A DNA stretch of 49,022 nt, taken from NCBI GenBank assembly GCA_021324595.1, contig JAJPIV010000032.1, forward strand, positions 1 to 49,022. The letters run 5' to 3'. The stretch is from Actinomycetota bacterium. GTDB lineage: Bacteria > Actinomycetota > Actinomycetes > Streptosporangiales > Streptosporangiaceae. Under the pieces are notes generated by a model, which saw only the letters and a program-made list of their open reading frames with translations, did no database searches and was not told the DNA's origin. This document shows, in pieces, positions 8,344-16,467 of this stretch; within the stretch, counting starts at the first letter, position 1, and every line of letters starts with the position of its first letter. The translations under genes were made by a program, and so were the position numbers.

Positions 8344-9754
8344 TGACGCTCCCCGCCCGCACCGGGACCTTGGCCTCCCTGGCGACCCTGGCCCGAGCCA
8401 CCATGTAGTAGAGCGGGAGGATGACGGCGAGGCCGACCAGCCAGGACAGGTCAGTGCCGCCGAGGCTCCTGGCGACCGGCCCCTCGAACAGGGTGGTGTT
8501 GACGAACGGGATCTGGATGCCCACGCCGATCAGGTAGACGATCAAAGTGGCCCAGTTCACCCGCCCGTACACCCCGCCGGAGGGCTCGAAGAACGACGGC
8601 ACGTGGTACTGGCCGTGCCGGATCAGGTAGAAGTCCACCAGGTTGATCGCCGTCCACGGGATGAGCACGTAGAGCAGGAACAGGATGAAGTTCACGTAGC
8701 TGGTCAGGAAGGTGCTCTGGTAGGCGAGTGCCCCGACGAGCGCGACCGCGACGATGAGCACCGACACCACGGCGCGAGTGCGGGCGCGGGGCAGCCAGCG
8801 GTGGCGGAACGTCTGGCCCACGGTGATGGAGCACAGCATCCCGCCGTAGAGGTTGATCGCGTTCGTGTCGATGATCCCGAGCGCGAACACCAGCATGATC
8901 AGCCATCCCGCGCCCGAGGTCAGGTGGTCGATCGCGGAGATCTGGTCCGGGTTGGCGGACGCGAGCCCGACGACCACCCCGAGGATCATGGGCAGGACGG
9001 TGCCCAGGACCACGCCCGCATAGGAGAACCAGAACGTGGCCCGGACGCTCTCCCCGGCCGGCATGTACCGGGAGTAGTCGGAGACATAGGGGGCGTACGC
9101 GATCTGCCACAGGATCCCGGTCGTGGCGGCCGCCCCGATGAACCCGCTCCAGGTGAACGAGCCCTCGGAGAGGAAGGTGGCCGGCAGCCCCCGGGCGACG
9201 ATCACGCCGAGGGCGAGCAGCATCACGCCGCCGAACAGGATCGTCGCCCACCTGTTCACCGCGTGGATCAGGTCGTAGCCGACCACGGTGATGAGCAGGC
9301 TGCCCACGCCGCAGATGACGATGCCCCAGTCGGTGCTGACGCCGTGGACGAGCTGGTTGATCGACTGCCCGCCGAGGATCAGGTTCGAGGCGAAGAAGCC
9401 GACGTACATGAACACGGCGATCGCGATGACCAGCACCGCGCCGACCATGCCGTACTGGCCGCGGCTCTGGATCATCTGCGGCACGCCCAGCCGCGGCCCC
9501 TGCGCGGAGTGCAGCGCCATGAACAGCGCGCCGAGCAGGTTGCCCAGCAGGATCGCCAGGACGCTGGCCCCGAACGGCAGCTTGAAGGCCACCGGCGCGA
9601 GCGCCCCGGTGACGAAGGTCAGGGGCATGATGTTCGAGCTGAACCAGATGGTGAACAGGTCTCGCGGCCTGCCGTGCCTTTCGCTTTCCGGGATGGCGGC
9701 GATCGTGTACTGCTCCAGGGTCGCCGCCGTGGCGGATGTCCGGCTTTCGGTCAT
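8336..9754 (-). CDS. NCS1-family nucleobase:cation symporter-like permease
   Basis: A polytopic membrane protein of 472 residues with about 12 predicted hydrophobic segments and the look of the NCS1 family (cytosine, purine, uracil, allantoin, hydantoin carriers): WFSSNIMPLTFVTGAL near the start, then SRYMPAGESVRATFW and WTAINLVDFYLIRHGQY. These carriers import neutral nitrogen heterocycles with Na+ or H+. I place the start at ATG 9754 (MTESRTS) rather than 9766, because GGAG lies seven bases before it and the longer form lacks a site. It leads the four-gene minus operon, under a recognisable promoter at 9784-9813. Its presence is the best hint that the cluster substrate is a heterocycle. Confidence 0.85.
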   Translation of the reverse strand: MTESRTSATAATLEQYTIAAIPESERHGRPRDLFTIWFSSNIMPLTFVTGALAPVAFKLPFGASVLAILLGNLLGALFMALHSAQGPRLGVPQMIQSRGQYGMVGAVLVIAIAVFMYVGFFASNLILGGQSINQLVHGVSTDWGIVICGVGSLLITVVGYDLIHAVNRWATILFGGVMLLALGVIVARGLPATFLSEGSFTWSGFIGAAATTGILWQIAYAPYVSDYSRYMPAGESVRATFWFSYAGVVLGTVLPMILGVVVGLASANPDQISAIDHLTSGAGWLIMLVFALGIIDTNAINLYGGMLCSITVGQTFRHRWLPRARTRAVVSVLIVAVALVGALAYQSTFLTSYVNFILFLLYVLIPWTAINLVDFYLIRHGQYHVPSFFEPSGGVYGRVNWATLIVYLIGVGIQIPFVNTTLFEGPVARSLGGTDLSWLVGLAVILPLYYMVARARVAREAKVPVRAGSVSA

Positions 9755-9783
9755 GGTGAGCTCCATGGGTGCGGCGTTGCGGC

Positions 9784-9813
9784 AGTGTAGGATCGCGCCT
9801 TCGCACGGTGCAA
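9784..9813 (-). promoter_or_regulatory. Sigma-70-like promoter of the permease operon
   Basis: On the minus strand TTGCAC (9813-9808) and TACACT (9789-9784) are separated by 18 bases. Transcription would start near 9777, leaving a leader of about 24 bases before the ATG at 9754. The match to housekeeping consensus is good for such a GC-rich genome. Confidence 0.5.
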
Positions 9814-9818
9814 GATGC

Positions 9819-9833
9819 TTTCATCAAGTGAAA
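9819..9833. promoter_or_regulatory. 15-bp inverted repeat, candidate IclR-family operator
   Basis: TTTCATCAAGTGAAA has perfect five-base arms around a five-base centre. It lies six bases upstream of the permease -35 box, between two divergent genes of the cluster. IclR-family regulators commonly bind short, AT-rich palindromes of this size, and the cluster encodes one. The link is inferred. Confidence 0.4.
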
Positions 9834-9972
9834 TTCAGCACGTGGCGGGCTCGTCATGCGACAGGGCTCTCTCGGGAAGCGAGAGGCTGTTCCCCCCGGC
9901 CGGGGCGAGTGGTACCGTCCGCCTGCCCCGGCGCGGGCCGGGGCGGACCCTGGGCGAAGGGGGGCCAGGCTG

Positions 9973-12051
9973 GTGCGCGACCCCAGGTACGACATCCTGT
10001 TCGAGCCGGTCCGGATCGGCCCGGTCACGGCCAGGAACCGGTTCTTCCAGGTGCCGCACTGCAACGGCATGGGCTACCGCGACCCGAGCGCCCAGGCCGC
10101 CATGCGCGGCGTCAAGGCGGAGGGCGGCTGGGCGGTGGTGTGCACCGAGCAGGTGGAGATCCACCCGACCTCCGACATCACCCCGTTCATCGAGCTGCGG
10201 ATCTGGGACGACGCGGACCTGCCGGCGCTGGCCCGGATCTGCGATGCGATCCATTCCCAGGGCGCGCTCGCCGGCATCGAGCTCGCGCACAACGGCATGA
10301 ACAGCCCCAATCTCTACAGCCGTGAGGTCCCGCTCGGCCCGGCCAGCCTGCCGGTGGCGACCTGGAGCCACGACCCGGTGCAGGCCCGCGCGATGACCAG
10401 GGCCGACATCGCGGACCTGCGCCGCTGGCACGCCGACGCGGTCCGCCGGTCGCTGGCGGCCGGGTACGACCTGGTCTACGTGTACGCGGCGCACGGCCTG
10501 GGCGGGCTGCACCACTTCCTGTCCCGCCGTTACAACGACCGCGGCGACGAGTACGGGGGGAGCCTCAGGAACCGGGCCCGGCTGCTGAGCGAGATCCTGG
10601 CCGACACCCGCGAGATCGCGGATGGCCGCGCCGCCGTCGCCTGCCGGATCACCGTGGACGAGATGCTCGGCGAGGCGGGGATCACGCGGGCGGAGACTGA
10701 GGAGCTCGTCGGCCTGCTCGCCGAGGTTCCCGACCTGTGGGACTTCGTCCTGGGGAGCTGGGAGGACGACTCGGTCACCTCCCGGTTCGCTCCCGAGGCG
10801 GCCCAGGAGGAGCATGTGCGCGGGCTCAAGCGGCTCACCACCAAGCCGGTCGTCGGCGTGGGCCGGTTCACCTCCCCGGACACGATGGTCCGCCAGGTCA
10901 CCAGCGGGGTGCTGGACCTGATCGGAGCGGCCCGGCCGTCCATCGCTGATCCCTTCCTGCCCCGCAAGATCGAGGAGGGCCGCCTCGAGGACATCCGGGA
11001 GTGCATCGGCTGCAACGTCTGCGTTTCGGGTGACTTCACCGCGTCGCCGATCCGCTGCACCCAGAACCCGGCCATGGGCGAGGAGTTCCGGCGGGGCTGG
11101 CACCCGGAGCGGATCAGGCCGAGGCGCTCGGACGCGCGGATCCTGGTCGCGGGTGCGGGGCCCGCCGGGCTGGAGGCGGCGCGGGCGCTTGGCCAGCGTG
11201 GCTACCGGGTGACGCTGGCCGAGGCGTCCCGGGAGCTGGGCGGCCGGGTCGCCCGCGAGTCGGCCCTGCCGGGCCTGGCGGCCTGGCGCCGGGTGGCGGA
11301 GTACCGCGAGCAGCAGCTCCGGCGGATGCCGAACGTGGAGATCTACCCGCAGAGCCCGATCGACGCGGACGATGCGCTGGCGGGCGGCTTCACCCACGTG
11401 GTGGTCGCCACCGGCGCGGCCTGGCGGGCCGACGGCGTCGGCCGCTGGCACACCCGCCCGATCCCCGTCGGCGGGCCGCTGCCCGTGCTCACCCCAGACG
11501 ACCTGATGGCCGGGCGCCGCCCGGCCGGGCCGCGCGTGGTGGTGTTCGACGACGACCACTACTACCTCGGCGGGGTGCTCGCGGAGCTGCTGGCGGGTGA
11601 GGGCTGCCAGGTGCGGCTGGTCACCCCGGCAGCGCACGTCTCGGCGTGGACGGCGAACACCCTGGAGCTCGTGCGCATCCGGCGGCGGATCATGCGCGCG
11701 GGGATCGCCGTGGACACCAACCGCACGGTGACCAGGCTGGACGGGGACGGCGTGGTGACCGCGTGCGTGTTCACCGGCGCTGAGGCCCTGGTGGAGGCGG
11801 ACGCCGTCGTGATGGTGACGGCCCGCCTGCCGCGCGACCGGCTGGCGGCCGATGTGGAGGCCATCGCCTCGCGGCGGCCCGGGGGCCCGCTTCGCTCGGT
11901 GCAGGTGATCGGGGACGCGTGGGCGCCGGGGACGATCGCGGCGGCCGTCTGGTCGGGCCGGCGCTGCGCCGAGGAGCTCGACGAGCCGCCCAGCACGGCG
12001 CCCGTGCCGTTCCGGCGCGAGGTCGCCGCGCTCTCCCGCGAATGGCCGTGA
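9973..12051 (+). CDS. Dimethylamine/trimethylamine dehydrogenase-like flavo-iron-sulfur enzyme
   Basis: The 692-residue protein follows trimethylamine dehydrogenase (TMADH) end to end: an FMN-binding TIM barrel, a 4Fe-4S site and C-terminal nucleotide-binding domains. The GTG start at 9973, behind AAGGGGGG, gives VRDPRYDILFEP, which lines up with the mature TMADH N-terminus. C30 in QVPHC matches the cysteine that holds 6-S-cysteinyl FMN. Cysteines C344/C347/C350/C362 (CIGCNVCVSGDFTASPIRC) match the cluster ligands. Y171 and H174 (YAAH) and the Asp in WEDD match the catalytic triad. Position 60 is Gln (TEQ), where TMADH has Tyr and dimethylamine dehydrogenase has Gln. The loop carrying TMADH Trp355 lacks a Trp. 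I infer oxidative N-dealkylation or deamination of a secondary amine, with electrons passing to ETF. No ETF gene is in the window. Confidence 0.85.
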   Translation: MRDPRYDILFEPVRIGPVTARNRFFQVPHCNGMGYRDPSAQAAMRGVKAEGGWAVVCTEQVEIHPTSDITPFIELRIWDDADLPALARICDAIHSQGALAGIELAHNGMNSPNLYSREVPLGPASLPVATWSHDPVQARAMTRADIADLRRWHADAVRRSLAAGYDLVYVYAAHGLGGLHHFLSRRYNDRGDEYGGSLRNRARLLSEILADTREIADGRAAVACRITVDEMLGEAGITRAETEELVGLLAEVPDLWDFVLGSWEDDSVTSRFAPEAAQEEHVRGLKRLTTKPVVGVGRFTSPDTMVRQVTSGVLDLIGAARPSIADPFLPRKIEEGRLEDIRECIGCNVCVSGDFTASPIRCTQNPAMGEEFRRGWHPERIRPRRSDARILVAGAGPAGLEAARALGQRGYRVTLAEASRELGGRVARESALPGLAAWRRVAEYREQQLRRMPNVEIYPQSPIDADDALAGGFTHVVVATGAAWRADGVGRWHTRPIPVGGPLPVLTPDDLMAGRRPAGPRVVVFDDDHYYLGGVLAELLAGEGCQVRLVTPAAHVSAWTANTLELVRIRRRIMRAGIAVDTNRTVTRLDGDGVVTACVFTGAEALVEADAVVMVTARLPRDRLAADVEAIASRRPGGPLRSVQVIGDAWAPGTIAAAVWSGRRCAEELDEPPSTAPVPFRREVAALSREWP

Positions 12052-12054
12052 TCA

Positions 12055-12078
12055 CCCGGCCCGCCGCGCGGGCCCGGG
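12055..12078. terminator. GC-rich hairpin between convergent genes
   Basis: CCCGGCCCG at 12055-12063 can pair with CGGGCCCGGG at 12069-12078 with one bulge and a five-base loop. It fills the 35-base gap between the dehydrogenase and SDR stops. There is no U tract, so it may act as a bidirectional block or only in part. Confidence 0.35.
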
Positions 12079-12086
12079 ACGCCGCC

Positions 12087-12884
12087 CTAGACGTCCCAGC
12101 CGGCGTCGACCGGGATGTCGTGCCCGGTGATGTTCCGCGCGGCAGGGGAGACCAGGAAGCGGACCGCCTCGCCGACGTCAGTCTCCTCCACGAAGCGGCC
12201 GAGCGCGGTCTGGGCGGCGAAGTCCGCGTAGACCTCCTCGGGGGCCTTGCCCAGCTTGCGCGCCTTCTCGGCGACGATGCGGTCCATGCGCGCGCCGTTG
12301 GTCACGTTCGGGCAGACGGTGTTGACCGTGATGTCGTGCGGCCCGAGCTCGAGCGCGAGCGTCCGGGTCAGGCCGCGCACCGCCCACTTGGACGAGGAGT
12401 AGCCGCTGCGGTTGCGGTAGCCGCGCAGCCCGGAGGTGCCCGCCAGGTTGACGATCCGGCCGCCTCCGCGCGCGATCATGTGCGGGATCGCGTGCTTGCA
12501 CGGCAGGAACGTGCCGATGACGTTCAGCTCGAGGATCTTGCGGAACTCCTCGGCCGGGTAGCTGTGCGCCGGGGTCTCGATCGGCCCGGTGCCCCCGGCT
12601 GTGTTCACCAGGATGTCGACGCCGCCGAAGCGGGCCGCCACCGCGGCCATCATCGCCGCCACCTGCTCCTCGTCGGTCACGTCGCAGCGAACCGGCAGGC
12701 TCTGGCGGCCGGGGTACTTCTCGTCCAGCGCCGTCGCCTTCGCCGCGAGCGCCGCCTCGTCGCGCCCGGCCAGCGCGACGTGCGCCCCGTCCTGAGCGAG
12801 AAAGTCGGCCGCGATGGCGCCGATCCCCTTCGCGGCGCCGGTCACCACCGCCACCTTGTCCGCCAGCGGCAGGTCCCTGGTCAT
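12087..12884 (-). CDS. Short-chain dehydrogenase/reductase
   Basis: A classical SDR of 265 residues. The cofactor glycine motif TGAAKGIG is at 15-22, CDVTDE follows near 67, and the catalytic pair is Y162 and K166 in YSSSK, with GHDIPVDAGWDV at the end. Such enzymes use NAD(P)(H) on hydroxyl or keto groups. The start codon overlaps the IclR stop (ATGA, 12881-12884), so both proteins come from one message and are translationally coupled. It likely handles an alcohol or ketone intermediate of the cluster pathway. Substrate not predictable. Confidence 0.85.
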   Translation of the reverse strand: MTRDLPLADKVAVVTGAAKGIGAIAADFLAQDGAHVALAGRDEAALAAKATALDEKYPGRQSLPVRCDVTDEEQVAAMMAAVAARFGGVDILVNTAGGTGPIETPAHSYPAEEFRKILELNVIGTFLPCKHAIPHMIARGGGRIVNLAGTSGLRGYRNRSGYSSSKWAVRGLTRTLALELGPHDITVNTVCPNVTNGARMDRIVAEKARKLGKAPEEVYADFAAQTALGRFVEETDVGEAVRFLVSPAARNITGHDIPVDAGWDV

Positions 12885-13759
12885 GCGCGGCTCCTCTCCC
12901 AGCGCCCCCCCGGCCCCCGGGCGGGGCCATCGCCGGCCGGGCCGATCGGCACGTCGGCCGCCGACACCTGGGGGGTGGCCCGCCCGATGGCACGGCCGAT
13001 CTCGGCCGCCGCCTCGTGCACGAGCGCCACGTCCCGGCGGACCCGGTCGACGGACAGGCGGGGGCTGGGCCCGGCGATGCCGACGGCGCACACCACGTCG
13101 GAGTCGGAGACCACCGGCACCGCGATGCCCCACACGCCGACGTTGGTCTCCTCGTAGCTGCTCGCCCAGCCGCGCGCGCGGATGGCCTTCAGCTCGCGCC
13201 GCAGCTCGCGCGGATCGGTGATGGTGGACGCGCAGAACCGGTCGAGCGGCCGCTCGATCAGCCGCTCGATCTCCTCCTCCGGCATGAACGCCAGGAGCGC
13301 CTTCTGGGAGGCGCCGGCGTGCAGCGGGAGCTGCCGGCCTGGCTGCACCGACAGGCGCAGCGGCTGCGGCGTCTCCACCCGCTCCAGGCACACGCTCCGG
13401 TCGCGCTCCGGCGTCAGCACGGTGAGCAGGGCCGTTTCCCCGGTCGCGTCCGACAGGCGGCGGAGGGGGCCCAGCGCGACCGGGCGCAGGTCGGCCACGG
13501 CGCGCGCCCGCTCGCCCAGGCTCAGCGCGGCGGCGCCGAGGCGGAACCGGCGGGTGTCCTCGTGCTGGCTGACATAGCCGAGCCGCTTGAGGGCGGCGAG
13601 GATGCGGTGCACGGTGGGCACGGGCAGCCGGAGCGCGCGGGCGATGTCGGTCGTGCTCCACTCCGGCCGTGCCTCGGTGAACACCTCCAGGATGCGGAAG
13701 GTCCGCTCCAGCACCTGGAAGGCGGGCTTGGGCTCGTCGCCAGCCGCGGGGACAGGCAC
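12881..13759 (-). CDS. IclR-family transcriptional regulator
   Basis: A 292-residue regulator with an N-terminal winged helix (FQVLERTFRILEVF, then STTDIARALRLPVPTVHRILAAL) and a C-terminal GAF-like effector domain (LHAGASQKALLAF, CAVGIAGP). IclR proteins sense catabolic intermediates and act as repressors or activators of adjacent operons. The start chosen is GTG at 13759, because a perfect AGGAGG (minus strand, 13773-13768) stands eight bases before it; the longer ATG form at 13804 would overlap a palindrome. It is divergent from the hydrolase-molybdenum hydroxylase operon and cotranscribed with the SDR, so it is the natural controller of the whole cluster. Confidence 0.85.
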   Translation of the reverse strand: MPVPAAGDEPKPAFQVLERTFRILEVFTEARPEWSTTDIARALRLPVPTVHRILAALKRLGYVSQHEDTRRFRLGAAALSLGERARAVADLRPVALGPLRRLSDATGETALLTVLTPERDRSVCLERVETPQPLRLSVQPGRQLPLHAGASQKALLAFMPEEEIERLIERPLDRFCASTITDPRELRRELKAIRARGWASSYEETNVGVWGIAVPVVSDSDVVCAVGIAGPSPRLSVDRVRRDVALVHEAAAEIGRAIGRATPQVSAADVPIGPAGDGPARGPGGRWERSRA

Positions 13760-13793
13760 TTGCGCAACCTCCTGGCATCGGTCATCCGGGTGA

Positions 13794-13805
13794 CATGCTA
13801 GCATG
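13794..13805. promoter_or_regulatory. 12-bp perfect palindrome in the iclR-like/hydrolase divergent promoter
   Basis: CATGCTAGCATG is a perfect palindrome midway between the divergent IclR-family and hydrolase starts. About 28 bases further on is TTTCATGTCACGAGAAA, which shares the TTTCAT half-site with the 9819 repeat but has wider spacing. Either could be the operator. Confidence 0.35.
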
Positions 13806-13873
13806 ACGATCCCGGTTACTGAGAGGCAATTTCATGTCACGAGAAACGGGGGCATGCGAGCGGAGGAGCGACC

Positions 13874-14851
13874 GTGGACCGACCTGATCTCGAACTTCTG
13901 CGCGGCGCCATCGACATGCACGCGCACACCGCCCCGGCCCTGTTCAAGCGGCACATAGACGACGCCGCCCTCGCCGAGTACGCCGCCGCCTACGGGATGC
14001 GCGGCTTCGTGCTGAAGGACCATGACGCGTCCACCACCGGCCGGGCCTATTACGTCAACCGCATGTACCCGCACGTCGAGTCCTACGGCTCCGTGGTCCT
14101 GAACCGCTCGGTGGGCGGCCTCAACCCCTACGTCGCCGAGGCCGCCATCCAGTACGGCGCCAGGGTCGTCTGGATGCCGTCGAATCACTCCAAGTACCAC
14201 GCGGAGTTCTTCGACATGCCGGACTACCCGCAGTTCGGCCGCCCGAGGAAGCAGCTTCCCGGCGAGGGCGTGACGGTCTTCGAGGAGGACGGCCGCACCC
14301 TCACCAGGGAGGCGAGGACGATCTGCGAGATCGTCGCCGAGAACGACGTGGCGCTGGCCACCGGGCACCTGTCGCTCGCGGAGATCCGGGCGCTGCAGGA
14401 CGCCGCGGTGGACGCCGGCGTGAGCCGCTTCATCGTCACGCACGCGAACTGGTCGCTGTGCAAGCTGGACCTCGACGTCCAGCGCGAGCTCATCGCCAAG
14501 GGCGCGACCATGGAGTACGTCGCCTGCTCGTGCGTCTCTCCCATCTTCTGGGAGCAGCAGCCCGGCGAGCTCGCCGAGTGGATCATCGCCCTGCGCGGGG
14601 AGAATGTCGTGCTCGGCTCCGATCTCGGCCAGTTCGCCGGGCCTCCCCACCCGGAGGGCCTGCGGATGCTGCTCGCGGCGCTGCTCGACGTGGGGGTGCC
14701 GTACGAGTACCTGGAGAAGATGGCCAAGGAGAACCCGGTCGCCGTGCTCGGCCTCGACCCTGGCTGGAGCCCGGCGCCCGCCGCGGCGCCGGCGCCCGCT
14801 GCGGCGCCGGCCCCCGCCGCGGCACCGCTCCCGGCGCCTTCCTCCCGGTGA
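13874..14851 (+). CDS. Amidohydrolase-like protein (DUF6282-type) with a Pro-Ala repeat tail
   Basis: The 325-residue protein resembles metal-dependent hydrolases of the amidohydrolase/PHP type: DMHAHTAP gives the HxH pair at about 15-17, and later ligand-like sites are LKDHDAS, ATGHLS, VTHANW and GSDLGQFAG. I believe it belongs to the uncharacterised DUF6282 group, a recall not verified. In context it may open a lactam or cyclic ureide ring made by the adjacent hydroxylase. GTG at 13874 follows GGAGGAG at good distance. The last 28 or so residues are a low-complexity Ala/Pro tail built from an 18-bp DNA repeat, which the catalytic fold should not need. It is the first gene of the plus operon. 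Confidence 0.65.
   Translation: MDRPDLELLRGAIDMHAHTAPALFKRHIDDAALAEYAAAYGMRGFVLKDHDASTTGRAYYVNRMYPHVESYGSVVLNRSVGGLNPYVAEAAIQYGARVVWMPSNHSKYHAEFFDMPDYPQFGRPRKQLPGEGVTVFEEDGRTLTREARTICEIVAENDVALATGHLSLAEIRALQDAAVDAGVSRFIVTHANWSLCKLDLDVQRELIAKGATMEYVACSCVSPIFWEQQPGELAEWIIALRGENVVLGSDLGQFAGPPHPEGLRMLLAALLDVGVPYEYLEKMAKENPVAVLGLDPGWSPAPAAAPAPAAAPAPAAAPLPAPSSR
14771..14838 (+). repeat. Tandem 18-bp repeat coding the Ala-Pro tail
   Basis: About three to four copies of a unit close to GCGCCCGCCGCGGCGCCG, in frame, encode PAPAAA repeats at the C-terminus of the hydrolase. The copies differ slightly, so this is not an assembly echo of a single unit. Confidence 0.7.
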
Positions 14852-14935
14852 CGCTCCCCGGCGAGGAGATCTCGTGAGCCGAAAGGCATTTGCCTGTCCC
14901 GAGAAGCCGTGCTAGGCATCTGCACCGGAGGCACC

Positions 14936-15901
14936 ATGTTCATCAGGCCATTCGGGTACGAGCGGGCCGGGAGCCTCGCGGACGCGTGCGAGATGCTGCG
15001 TGAACGGGGGGAGGCCGCCAAGGTCATCGCGGGCGGCCAGAGCCTGCTGCCCATGGTCAACCTCGGCCTGGTCCAGCCCGAAGTGATCATCGACATCTCT
15101 CACGCCGGCCGGGACGACGACGGCGCCGCCGCCCGCGGCGGCGGCGCGGTGCCCGGCGGCGCGGTGCCCGGCGGCGGCCGCTCCGGGAGCGATCGGGCCG
15201 TTGCCGCGCGGAGCCGCGAGATCGGCGGCGGGGACGGCTACCTCACCATCGGCGCCCTCGTGAGCCACGCCCGGCTGGCCGGCGACCCGGCCGTGGCCTC
15301 GGCGCAGCCGCTGCTGGCCGCCGCGGCGGCCCGGATCGGCAACCCGCGCGTCCGCAGCCGGGGGACGCTCGGCGGCTCGCTGGCGCACAGCGACCCGGCC
15401 GCGGAGCTCCCGCTCGCCATGGTGGCCCTGGGCGCGAGCTATCGCGTCACCGACGGCCGGTCGGCCCGCGATGTCAGGGCGGAGGAGTTCCACCTGTCGT
15501 TCCTCACCAGCGCGCTGGCCGAGGACGAGCTGGTCGTCTCCGCCACCGTGCCGGCGCTCGGCCCCGGCTGGGGCTGGAGCTTCCAGGAGGTCGCACGCCG
15601 GGAGGGGGACTTCGCGCTCGCCGCCGTCGCGGTGCTGGTCCGCATGGCCGGCGGCATCGTGGCCGAGGCGAGGGTCGCGGTCGGCGGCGCCGCCGACCGG
15701 CCGCTGCGCCTCGCCGACGTGGAGGCCGCCCTGGCCGGGGCGTCCCCCGGCGAGATCGCCGGGCGCGCCGGGCCGCTGCGCGGGCTCTCCCCCGTCTCCG
15801 ACATCAGCGCCAGCGCAGGGCACCGCGCGCACCTGTGCGCCGTCCTGGTCCGCCGCGCCCTGGACGAGGCATGCCGACGCTCACAGGAGGCCACCGCGTG
15901 A
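14936..15901 (+). CDS. Molybdenum hydroxylase FAD-binding subunit (xanthine dehydrogenase/CoxM family)
   Basis: The 321-residue protein is the medium subunit that carries FAD and passes electrons out of the complex. The flavin motifs are IAGGQSLLPM near residue 34 and RSRGTLGGSLAHSDPAAELP near 140. The ATG at 14936 (MFIRPFGYERAG) is chosen because GGAGG lies just before it. Between the two flavin motifs there is a glycine-rich insertion of about 40 residues (DDDGAAARGGGAVPGG onward), partly built from a 15-bp repeat and absent from typical family members as I know them. The gene is second in the operon, 84 bases after the hydrolase, and overlaps the iron-sulfur subunit by GTGA. Confidence 0.85.
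   Translation: MFIRPFGYERAGSLADACEMLRERGEAAKVIAGGQSLLPMVNLGLVQPEVIIDISHAGRDDDGAAARGGGAVPGGAVPGGGRSGSDRAVAARSREIGGGDGYLTIGALVSHARLAGDPAVASAQPLLAAAAARIGNPRVRSRGTLGGSLAHSDPAAELPLAMVALGASYRVTDGRSARDVRAEEFHLSFLTSALAEDELVVSATVPALGPGWGWSFQEVARREGDFALAAVAVLVRMAGGIVAEARVAVGGAADRPLRLADVEAALAGASPGEIAGRAGPLRGLSPVSDISASAGHRAHLCAVLVRRALDEACRRSQEATA
15141..15180 (+). repeat. Short in-frame 15-bp repeat within the FAD subunit gene
   Basis: Two adjoining copies of GCGGTGCCCGGCGGC plus related flanks encode AVPGGAVPGGG. It forms the core of the glycine-rich insertion and looks like a replication-slippage expansion. Confidence 0.6.
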
Positions 15902-16467
15902 CGCACACCGCGACCATCACCTTGACCGTGAACGGCCAGCGCCTGACCCGGACCGCCGGGGCGCACCTGACCCTGCTGCGCTGGCTGCGCGACCTCGCCG
16001 GGGTCACCGACCCCAAGTACGGCTGCGGCGAGGGCGTGTGCGGGGCGTGCGCCGTGCTCCTCGACGGCGAGCCCGTGTCGGCATGCCTGGTGCTGGCGGC
16101 CCAGGTGGACGGGGCCGAGGTCACCACGGCCGCCGGCCTGTCCGGGCCGGGCGGGATCCCCGGCCCGTTGCAGGAGGCGTTCCACGCCTGTCACGCAGCC
16201 CAGTGCGGGTTCTGCACGCCCGGCATGCTCGTGACCGCGGCGGCGCTGCTGGCTGACGGCCGCATCCGGTCCCGGGCCGAGATCCGGGCCGGGCTGCACG
16301 GCAACCTGTGCCGCTGCACCGGATACGGCCCGATCGTGGACGCGGTCGAGGCCGCGCAGGAGGCCCGGCAGGCCCGGCCGGATCCGCGTGATCACCTGGG
16401 GCGCGCGCCGGCCGGCCACGACGCGCCCCGGCCGCGCCCGGCGGCCGGGCCGGAGCGCGGGCGATGA
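15898..16467 (+). CDS. Molybdenum hydroxylase 2Fe-2S subunit (CoxS family)
   Basis: A 189-residue small subunit with both iron-sulfur sites of the family: C43, C48, C51 and C63 form the plant-ferredoxin-like cluster ([11 protein letters not shown]), and C103, C106, C138, C140 form the second ([17 protein letters not shown]). It shuttles electrons from the molybdenum centre to FAD. GTG at 15898 overlaps the preceding stop and has AGGAGG seven bases upstream, so the start is secure. Some 25 residues after the last cluster are Pro/Arg/Ala-rich and extend beyond the usual family end. The stop overlaps the large-subunit start. Confidence 0.92.
   Translation: MTHTATITLTVNGQRLTRTAGAHLTLLRWLRDLAGVTDPKYGCGEGVCGACAVLLDGEPVSACLVLAAQVDGAEVTTAAGLSGPGGIPGPLQEAFHACHAAQCGFCTPGMLVTAAALLADGRIRSRAEIRAGLHGNLCRCTGYGPIVDAVEAAQEARQARPDPRDHLGRAPAGHDAPRPRPAAGPERGR

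Noticed and set aside
9973-12051. 2,4-dienoyl-CoA reductase
   Set aside because: It is in the same wider family, but the N-terminus, C30 and the Fe-S loop follow trimethylamine/dimethylamine dehydrogenase much more closely.
14771-14838. CRISPR-like or intergenic repeat
   Set aside because: The copies are contiguous, in frame and without spacers. They encode the Pro-Ala tail.
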